Below, piece by piece: positions 7,004 through 11,299 of a stretch of 11,299 bases of DNA. Both the position numbers and the translations under genes were made by a program. The notes under the pieces were generated by a model. That model was given only the letters and a program-made list of their open reading frames with translations, was not told the DNA's origin and ran no database searches. Each line of letters opens with the position of its first letter. The stretch's first letter is position 1. Source of the DNA: a bacterium SM23_31 (GTDB lineage Bacteria > SM23-31); NCBI GenBank assembly GCA_001304035.1, contig LJUD01000057.1, forward strand, positions 1-11,299, in the 5' to 3' direction.

Positions 7004-7028
7004 ATAATTTTTTAAATACATTTGTTCT

Positions 7029-7466
7029 ATGGATAAAAAAATAACGGTTAAAAACCTCCAGTTAGGTACGTTAACTATCGACTCCGATAAAATTTCCACC
7101 TTTCCGGAGGGATTGATCGGATTCGAAGAGTTAACTCGATTTGCTATTATTGATCTGGAAGAATACGAACCGTTTCAGTGGCTATTAAGCATTGATGATC
7201 CTGATATAACCTTCCCTATAATTAGCCCGATACTTGTTATCGATGATTATAATCCGGAGATTTCGCGGGCGGAAGCGTATAATCTGGGCGAATTTGAGGA
7301 CGAAGACCTTCTGATGTATGCAATTGTAACCATTCGCCCGGAAATGAGATTGGTTACTGCTAATTTAAAGGGACCTGTCATTATTAACCATAAACAACGG
7401 CTGGGACAGCAAATCGTCCTTACCGATGATCGATATTCAACGAACCATGAGTTCATGAAAGGCTAA
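7029..7466 (+). CDS. fliW: FliW, flagellar assembly factor and CsrA antagonist
   Basis: FliW binds flagellin and, when flagellin has been exported, binds CsrA instead. This frees flagellin mRNA for translation, the partner-switch described in Bacillus subtilis and Campylobacter. The 145-aa protein shows the family pattern: a beta strand with TLTID, then KISTFPEGLIGFEELTRFAI (residues 22-41), then PFQWLLSIDDPDITFPIISP in the middle, and LLMYAIVTIRPEMRLVTANL followed by KGPVIIN near residues 96-122. It is cytoplasmic with no signal. I see no Shine-Dalgarno before the ATG (the 15 upstream bases are A/T-rich, ending TTGTTCT), unlike its neighbours. It is followed 18 bases later by csrA, so the antagonist and its target are co-transcribed. 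Confidence 0.95.
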   Translation: MDKKITVKNLQLGTLTIDSDKISTFPEGLIGFEELTRFAIIDLEEYEPFQWLLSIDDPDITFPIISPILVIDDYNPEISRAEAYNLGEFEDEDLLMYAIVTIRPEMRLVTANLKGPVIINHKQRLGQQIVLTDDRYSTNHEFMKG

Positions 7467-7484
7467 GCATCCGGGACACAAATC

Positions 7485-7724
7485 ATGTTAGTCTTGACTC
7501 GAAAAGTAGGTGAAAGCATAAATATCGGTAACGATATCAAAATTACTATTGTAAGTATGGAAGGTGGTCAGATACGTCTCGGCATCGAAGCCCCTAAGGA
7601 TGTCATCATTCACCGCACGGAAATTTATAATAAAATTATGGAAGAAAACCGCAAAGCGGCAAAAACCTCGACACTCGACCTCAAAGCAATAGCGCTCGAC
7701 TGGAAAAAAAGAAAACAATCCTGA
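7485..7724 (+). CDS. csrA: CsrA, RNA-binding post-transcriptional regulator
   Basis: CsrA is a small dimeric RNA-binding protein that recognises GGA motifs in mRNA leaders. In flagellated bacteria with FliW it represses flagellin translation. The protein is 79 aa and begins with the invariant MLVLTRKVGESINIG. The two RNA-contacting arginines are present: R6 in LTRK and R44 in VIIHRTEIY. The core strand IRLGIEAPKDV is intact. The C-terminal extension after residue 50 (NKIMEENRKAAKTSTLDLKA) is longer than in E. coli CsrA (61 aa). FliW contacts this part in the B. subtilis protein, which fits the fliW gene just upstream. The ATG has a GGGA Shine-Dalgarno. It is the last + strand gene of the cluster, and tandem hairpins follow 42 bases later. 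Confidence 0.97.
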   Translation: MLVLTRKVGESINIGNDIKITIVSMEGGQIRLGIEAPKDVIIHRTEIYNKIMEENRKAAKTSTLDLKAIALDWKKRKQS

Positions 7725-7765
7725 TAAAATAATTATACATCAGCAAAAACTCCATAACTTATTTC

Positions 7766-7795
7766 TCAGCCAAAGGCTGATCCGCTTCTGGCGGA
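7766..7795. terminator. Two abutting hairpins between convergent csrA and tlpA
   Basis: TCAGCC-AAA-GGCTGA (7766-7780, 6-bp stem) is followed immediately by TCCGC-TTCTG-GCGGA (7781-7795, 5-bp stem). On the - strand the unit is preceded, not followed, by a T run, and on the + strand A residues follow, so neither orientation has a classic U tract. Its place between convergent genes suggests a shared transcript end or a repeat element. Confidence 0.4.
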
Positions 7796-7829
7796 AAAGA
7801 ACAATTTGTATAATTTTATCGCAAATATT

Positions 7830-8360
7830 TCACTTTTTCATATTATCTAAGAGTATTTTTATATCTTTTTCGAATACTTCTTCAGCACGGTACCCAATAT
7901 ATTTATTCATTATTATTCCTTTTTCATCAATAAGAAATGTAGTAGGAATCCCTCTTATAGGACCAAAAATTTTCATTACCTCATTTGAATCCCCAATAAC
8001 TATAGGATAATTTATTTTAAATTCTTCTGCAAATGGTTTTACAACCTTTTTACCCGATTGGTCGGTTGCTATTCCGACTATTTCAAGACCCTTATCTTTA
8101 TATTTTTTATACAAATTTATAAACCCGGGTATTTCTATTCGGCATGGTGGACACCAGGTTGCCCATATATCTACAAGGACGACCTTTCCTCTAAAATCCG
8201 ACAAGCGTACTGGTTTATCGTTCAAATCATTAAAAACAAAATCTAATCCTTTATCATCATTATTATTACTATTTCCCGATATTAAATAAATCAATATGAC
8301 TAAAAATACAGGAAGTAATATTATAACCGAAATACGAAATTTTCTTGATAAATTGACCAT
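7830..8360 (-). CDS. TlpA/ResA-like membrane-anchored thioredoxin
   Basis: This is a membrane-tethered thiol-disulfide oxidoreductase acting outside the cytoplasmic membrane, of the TlpA/ResA type that keeps apocytochrome c or other exported thiols reduced. Residues about 9-28 form one transmembrane anchor. The thioredoxin fold starts near residue 40 with the family pattern DFVFNDLNDKPVRLSDFRGK, and the active site WCPPC has its cysteines at C70 and C73. The cis-proline is P139 in RGIPTTFLID. I start at the ATG at 8360 rather than 13 codons upstream. A strong AGGAG site (8366-8370) lies five bases before this ATG and overlaps the ccdA stop codon, so the two genes are probably translationally coupled. 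The upstream partner CcdA would supply electrons. The specific substrate cannot be told, since no cytochrome or ccm gene is in the window. Confidence 0.92.
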   Translation of the reverse strand: MVNLSRKFRISVIILLPVFLVILIYLISGNSNNNDDKGLDFVFNDLNDKPVRLSDFRGKVVLVDIWATWCPPCRIEIPGFINLYKKYKDKGLEIVGIATDQSGKKVVKPFAEEFKINYPIVIGDSNEVMKIFGPIRGIPTTFLIDEKGIIMNKYIGYRAEEVFEKDIKILLDNMKK

Positions 8361-8365
8361 AAATT

Positions 8366-8370
8366 CTCCT
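8366..8370 (-). promoter_or_regulatory. Ribosome binding site that fixes the tlpA start
   Basis: AGGAG on the - strand shares its first bases with the TAG stop of ccdA (GGATAGGAG) and is five bases from the ATG at 8360. This supports the shorter, 176-aa form of the thioredoxin and coupled translation with ccdA. Confidence 0.75.
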
Positions 8371-9103
8371 ATCCGATAGATTGCAGGAATGGAAACCATT
8401 TTATTAAATATCCTGAAATAATACTAAAATAATTAAACATAATCATAACTCCAATAATAACAAGAAATAATCCGCTTATAATTTCTATAATTTTATAATA
8501 TCTTTTTATTTTTGAAAATAAATTTAGAAAGGTATTAACAGCAATTCCGGTAATAAAAAATGGTATTCCCAAGCCTAAAGAATACGCTGATAGCAGCAAG
8601 ACTCCATCACTAACGGTTTTTTTTGTGGCAGCTAAAGTAAGAATACTTGCTAAAATTGGACCTATACATGGTGTCCAGCCAAATGCAAAAGCAAGCCCAG
8701 CAACAAAAATCCCCAGAAGTCCGAGTTTACTTGAGTGAATATTAAACCGTTTTTCATAGTTCAGATATTTGATCCGAAAAATTCCTGAAAAATGAAGACC
8801 AAGAAGAATAATCATCCCTCCTGCAATTTTCGATAAAATTGATAATTTTGCTATTAAAAAGCTCCCAATGATGGTTGCCGAAGCACCCATTAAAATAAAA
8901 ACAGCAGAAAAACCAAGAACAAACAATGCCGAGTTAACCATTATGTTTTTTATATTTTTTAATCTACTATCTTTATCTTTAAGCACATCAATTGAAACAC
9001 CTGAAATAAATGAAATATACGCTGGAATTAATGGTAAAACACAGGGGGAAATGAATGATATAAATCCTGCACTAAACGCAACAAATATTGAAATATCAGT
9101 CAT
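8369..9103 (-). CDS. ccdA: CcdA-type thiol-disulfide electron transporter
   Basis: CcdA (DsbD membrane-domain family) carries reducing equivalents from cytoplasmic thioredoxin across the inner membrane to an outer thioredoxin such as ResA/TlpA. The 244-aa protein has about six hydrophobic segments (roughly residues 5-30, 55-75, 78-105, 127-160, 165-190 and 205-230). The two redox cysteines lie in the expected contexts: C21 in FISPCVLPLIPAYIS and C146 in FGWTPCIGPILASIL. Length matches the family. The ATG at 9103 has no clear Shine-Dalgarno, and a candidate promoter sits so close that the leader would be only about 12 nt. The stop overlaps the Shine-Dalgarno of the downstream thioredoxin gene, the natural partner. 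The coding sequence is clearly more AT-rich than the flagellar block, perhaps from membrane-protein codon content or a separate origin. Confidence 0.94.
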   Translation of the reverse strand: MTDISIFVAFSAGFISFISPCVLPLIPAYISFISGVSIDVLKDKDSRLKNIKNIMVNSALFVLGFSAVFILMGASATIIGSFLIAKLSILSKIAGGMIILLGLHFSGIFRIKYLNYEKRFNIHSSKLGLLGIFVAGLAFAFGWTPCIGPILASILTLAATKKTVSDGVLLLSAYSLGLGIPFFITGIAVNTFLNLFSKIKRYYKIIEIISGLFLVIIGVMIMFNYFSIISGYLIKWFPFLQSIG

Positions 9104-9121
9104 TTAAAAAATTTTATTCTA

Positions 9122-9150
9122 ATAATTTAAATATTTTTAAATGATAACAA
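9122..9150 (-). promoter_or_regulatory. Candidate promoter for ccdA-tlpA
   Basis: On the - strand, TTGTTA (9150-9145) and AATTAT (9127-9122) are 17 bases apart, each matching consensus at 4/6. Transcription would start close to 9115, about 12 bases before the ccdA ATG. The sequence is very AT-rich, so this is a weak call. Confidence 0.3.
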
Positions 9151-9304
9151 TTGATTTTCACCTGGAGTTCCATGTTAGTTAGTCGTCCCTGAAAAAAGCG
9201 GTTTTCAGACTGTAAAGTACTGTAGTTGGTTTTTAGCATTAATTGTTCTTTTTAGACAAAACCTGATCGTTAGAAGAGAATATTTTTAGTGGATTTCGCC
9301 TGTA

Positions 9305-9351
9305 TAAATTACCGGAATTTTGGGATCAATAAGGACTTTTCCGGTAATTTA
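9305..9351. repeat. Perfect 13-bp inverted repeat around a 21-base core
   Basis: TAAATTACCGGAA (9305-9317) is matched exactly by TTCCGGTAATTTA (9339-9351), enclosing 21 bases that include GGGATCAATAAGGA. Neither side is followed by a T run, so it is not a normal intrinsic terminator. It could be a protein-binding site, an RNA hairpin at the end of the methyltransferase transcript, or the trace of a small mobile element. Confidence 0.6.
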
Positions 9352-9424
9352 AGCATTATATAAGAATAAAATTATTTCCTAATACAATAAAAAAAAAGAC
9401 AATCTGGAACTAATTCTATTTACT

Positions 9425-10537
9425 TTATTTGGATTCTTCTTTTTGTTCCCCTATTACCCAAAGATATATAGTATAGTAATGATAATCTTCAGTTTTGTCG
9501 TGTATGATTTTTTTTGACTTCCAGCCGGGCATATTGAAATCGTGTGAAACAACTCTTGAGCCGGGTTTTAGATATTTTTCCAAATTTGGCTTGAGGAGAG
9601 CATTTGAACTTTCGAGAAGATACAGGGTAACAACCGTAGCAGGGGATACATCGACTTCCATTGCATCCTGAAGGATTATTGTTACTTTGTCTTCCAATCC
9701 TTTTTCTTTAACTTTAGCCCTTGCTTCTTGAACTCTTTCAGGATCGTAATCGACACCTACACCTGTTGCGCCATATTTTTCTGCAGCCATAATGACAATC
9801 CTTCCGTCTCCGCAGCCAAGATCATAAACTGTGTCTTTTTCGCTTACTCGAGCAAGTTCGAGCATTTTTTCAACTACTTCATACGGTGTTGGAACATAAG
9901 GAGCCAGACTTTTACCGGGGACTTTTTCCTGGATATATTGGAATTCTTCTTTTTGTTCCCCCATTACCCAAAGATATATAGTATAGTAATGATAATCTTC
10001 AGTTTTGTCGTGTATGGTTTTTTTTGCCTTCCAGCCGGGCATATCGAAATCGTGTGAAACAACTCTTGAGCCGGATTTTAGATATTTTTCCAAATTTGGC
10101 TTGAGGAGAGCATTTGAACTTTCGAGAAGATACAGGGTAACAACCGTAGCAGGGGATACATCTACTTCCATTGCATCCTGAAGGATTATCGTTACTTTGT
10201 CTTCCAATCCTTTTTCTTTAACTTTAGCTGTTGCTTCTTTAACTCTTTCAGGATTGTAATCGACACCTACACCTGTTGCGCCATATTTTTCTGCAGCCAT
10301 AATGACAATTCTTCCGTCTCCGCAGCCAAGATCATAAACTGTGTCTTTTTCGCTTACTTGAGCAAGTTCGAGCATTTTTTCAACTACTTCATACGGTGTT
10401 GGAACATAGGGAGCCAGACTTTTGCCGCGGATTTTGTCCTGTGCAAAGAGGACTGAACTAAAAGAGATTAAAAAGAAAATTATAATAAAAACGATCACTA
10501 CGACTTGAATTGCTTCGGTTTTTTTTGATAACTTCAT
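9425..10537 (-). CDS. Exported protein with two tandem class I SAM-methyltransferase domains
   Basis: The protein (370 aa) has a hydrophobic signal sequence at about residues 10-31 (a run of V/I/F ending SSVLFAQ), so it is probably exported or membrane-anchored. Two near-identical 170-residue modules follow. Each starts GKSLAPYVPTPYEVVEKMLE and contains the SAM-binding motif I DLGCGDGRI (residues 69-77 and 239-247), an acidic motif-II turn GVDYNPERV or GVDYDPERV, then LQDAMEVDV, TLYLLESSNALLKPNLEKYL and RVVSHDF. The module resembles a family annotated only as methyltransferase-domain proteins, in which single-domain members with signal peptides occur. Substrate and function are unknown. The ATG at 10537 is supported by AAGGAG six bases upstream; a GTG 22 codons earlier lacks such a site and would bury the signal peptide. 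No related gene adjoins it. Confidence 0.88.
   Translation of the reverse strand: MKLSKKTEAIQVVVIVFIIIFFLISFSSVLFAQDKIRGKSLAPYVPTPYEVVEKMLELAQVSEKDTVYDLGCGDGRIVIMAAEKYGATGVGVDYNPERVKEATAKVKEKGLEDKVTIILQDAMEVDVSPATVVTLYLLESSNALLKPNLEKYLKSGSRVVSHDFDMPGWKAKKTIHDKTEDYHYYTIYLWVMGEQKEEFQYIQEKVPGKSLAPYVPTPYEVVEKMLELARVSEKDTVYDLGCGDGRIVIMAAEKYGATGVGVDYDPERVQEARAKVKEKGLEDKVTIILQDAMEVDVSPATVVTLYLLESSNALLKPNLEKYLKPGSRVVSHDFNMPGWKSKKIIHDKTEDYHYYTIYLWVIGEQKEESK
9433..9930 (-). repeat. Intragenic tandem repeat, C-terminal methyltransferase unit
   Basis: This is one of two 498-base repeats, offset by exactly 510 bases (170 codons) from the copy at 9943-10440. By position-by-position hand alignment, 18 of 498 bases differ and there are no gaps, about 96% identity. 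A 12-base spacer separates the copies. Confidence 0.93.
9943..10440 (-). repeat. Intragenic tandem repeat, N-terminal methyltransferase unit
   Basis: This is the partner of the repeat at 9433-9930. About 13 of the 18 differences change an amino acid (for example Q/R before VSEK, N/D in GVDYNPER, S/P in LKSG), and only about five are silent. Two adjacent changes fall in one codon (T versus R). Confidence 0.93.
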
Positions 10538-10543
10538 ATTTTT

Positions 10544-10549
10544 CTCCTT
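10544..10549 (-). promoter_or_regulatory. Ribosome binding site that fixes the methyltransferase start
   Basis: AAGGAG on the - strand lies six bases before the ATG at 10537. It selects the start that puts the hydrophobic signal sequence at the N-terminus. Confidence 0.8.
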
Positions 10550-10838
10550 GTTTGTTTCTTCGAGTTTATTGTATACCCACTTTTTTAATGAACTTAAACG
10601 CACTTTTTAATATATTGTCTTATCGTTCTTTCTTCTCTAAATAAAAATAAACAAATATCCCAATAATGCTCTTTAAAACACCATTATACGTATACAGATA
10701 CAATTTTAATAAATAAAATATTCAAAGAACAATATGGGAGTATTTAAAAATAAAGCCCCAAATTTTATATATAATTTAAAATATTTCTTTTTCATACAGT
10801 TCCAAGTTTATGATATTTTAGGATGCAGTTACTAACAG

Positions 10839-11078
10839 TTAATGACGATTTGATAAATTCTTAAATTTTTGACGCAGCTTTGTTGCCGGGTCTTGCAATA
10901 TTACTTTTTCCTGCAGAGGCGGATTTTCAGGCAAAGTCCTGATCCCCAAATTTTTTTCACTTTCGTTATCATAATATTTAAGCGTTTGTAATTTGCCGAG
11001 TCTCCGTTTTACTGCAGCGCCGGGACTATAGTACTTGACGCGGAGAAAAATATCATACTCTTGCAAGTTTTGTGTCAC
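10839..11078 (-). CDS. Hypothetical small protein or gene remnant
   Basis: The frame gives 79 aa from a GTG start, rich in K, R, L and Y (for example VKYYSPGAAVKRRLGKLQTL), with no signal, membrane segment or motif that I recognise. There is no Shine-Dalgarno before the GTG, and the frame stays open about 17 codons further upstream to a TGA near 11130 without an ATG. The stretch is noticeably less AT-rich than the DNA on both sides, which suggests present or past coding. A possible - strand promoter lies at 11183-11211. It could be a genuine small gene, the 3' end of a decayed gene whose 5' part has been lost, or a chance frame. I make no functional call. Confidence 0.25.
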   Translation of the reverse strand: MTQNLQEYDIFLRVKYYSPGAAVKRRLGKLQTLKYYDNESEKNLGIRTLPENPPLQEKVILQDPATKLRQKFKNLSNRH

Positions 11079-11182
11079 ATCATAAATGTAATAAATTTCA
11101 GGAATACTATGGAATTTACTTTTTTCTCGTCAATATATTAATTATATTACATTCGTTATTACTTTCCTTATTGTTATTGTTT

Positions 11183-11211
11183 ATTATAAAAGTTATCTGT
11201 TGAAATGTTTA
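11183..11211 (-). promoter_or_regulatory. Possible promoter upstream of the small hypothetical frame
   Basis: On the - strand, TAAACA (11211-11206, 4/6 to the -35 consensus) and a perfect TATAAT (11188-11183) are separated by 17 bases. It points toward the frame at 10839-11078, about 100 bases upstream of its GTG. In DNA this AT-rich such matches occur by chance. Confidence 0.25.
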
Positions 11212-11299
11212 CGATAAAGTTGGACAAATTGTTCTTTGAAATAAGTTATGGTTAATATTTATCTCCGGTTCGGTTAATGGTAGTGATTTTTGCTTGATT

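Larger units (their letters stand above)
9104..9424. other. AT-rich intergenic region between methyltransferase and ccdA genes
   Basis: These 321 bases have no plausible gene. From the ccdA side they hold a weak - strand promoter (9122-9150), a 7-bp inverted repeat (CTGAAAA at 9189-9195, TTTTCAG at 9202-9208), the long perfect inverted repeat at 9305-9351, and an A-rich run (about 9388-9400) that on the - strand is a T run 25-35 bases after the methyltransferase stop. Confidence 0.6.
10604..11299. other. AT-rich region, largely without recognisable genes
   Basis: Apart from the doubtful frame at 10839-11078, I see no gene. Bases 10604-10838 and 11100-11299 are strongly AT-rich. A TATACA/TACAAT-like -10 for the methyltransferase gene may lie near 10570-10577 on the - strand, but its -35 is poor. 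A 13-bp inverted pair (TTCAAAGAACAAT at 10721-10733 and its complement at 11228-11240) flanks the small frame and may be chance. Confidence 0.5.

Noticed and set aside
8361..8399. Thirteen-codon longer start for the thioredoxin gene, overlapping ccdA
   Set aside because: The internal ATG at 8360 has a strong AGGAG site five bases upstream, and the shorter form begins directly before the membrane anchor.
9181..9240. CTGAAAA/TTTTCAG inverted repeat as the end of an insertion sequence
   Set aside because: No second matching end, target duplication or transposase fragment can be seen, and a 7-bp repeat in AT-rich DNA is not strong evidence.
10538..10603. Twenty-two-residue N-terminal extension of the methyltransferase from a GTG
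   Set aside because: It has no ribosome site, whereas the ATG at 10537 follows AAGGAG and yields a normal signal peptide.
11186..11219. TATAAAAGTT...ACGATAAAG as another sigma28 promoter
   Set aside because: The spacing between the TAAA and CGATAA elements is about four bases too long and no gene follows within the window.
10721..11240. 13-bp inverted repeats (TTCAAAGAACAAT) flanking the small hypothetical frame as terminal repeats of a mobile element
   Set aside because: About one such 13-mer pair is expected by chance across a window of this size, more so in AT-rich DNA, and no target duplication is visible.

Overview
This window comes from a flagellated, double-membraned (Gram-negative-type) bacterium. 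Genes for both the P ring (flgI) and the L ring (flgH), with the P-ring assembly factor flgA, imply a peptidoglycan layer and an outer membrane. The order flgA-flgH-flgI-flgJ-flgN-flgK-flgL-fliW-csrA is typical of non-enterobacterial diderms (Desulfobacterota, Nitrospirota, Planctomycetota and similar candidate phyla). I cannot fix the phylum from the sequence. The coding style is moderate GC with Shine-Dalgarno sites before most genes.

Region 1 (1-7724, + strand) is a late flagellar cluster. It starts inside flgA, continues through the L- and P-ring genes, a two-domain rod-cap/lytic-transglycosylase FlgJ, the export chaperone FlgN and the two hook-filament junction proteins FlgK and FlgL. 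It ends with the FliW-CsrA pair that ties flagellin translation to assembly. The cluster looks like several transcription units. There is a hairpin and a possible sigma70 promoter between flgH and flgI, two intrinsic-terminator-like hairpins between flgI and flgJ, a sigma28-like element at the end of flgJ in front of flgN-flgK-flgL, and an extended -10 promoter in front of fliW-csrA. No flagellin, fliD or flgM gene is present in the window.

Region 2 (7766-9150, - strand) is a compact ccdA-tlpA pair, convergent with csrA and separated from it by two tandem hairpins. CcdA passes electrons across the inner membrane and TlpA/ResA is a membrane-anchored extracytoplasmic thioredoxin. Together they form a thiol-reducing route of the kind used in cytochrome c maturation. 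This stretch is visibly more AT-rich than the flagellar block.

Region 3 (9104-11299) is sparse and AT-rich. Its one clear gene, on the - strand, encodes a protein with a signal peptide followed by two nearly identical class I SAM-methyltransferase domains. The 170-residue period corresponds to two 498-bp repeats that are 96% identical by my hand count. Downstream of it lies a perfect 13-bp inverted repeat. Upstream is a long AT-rich stretch holding one doubtful small reading frame.

I found no convincing undescribed multi-gene system. The recently duplicated, apparently exported methyltransferase is the item most worth following up.
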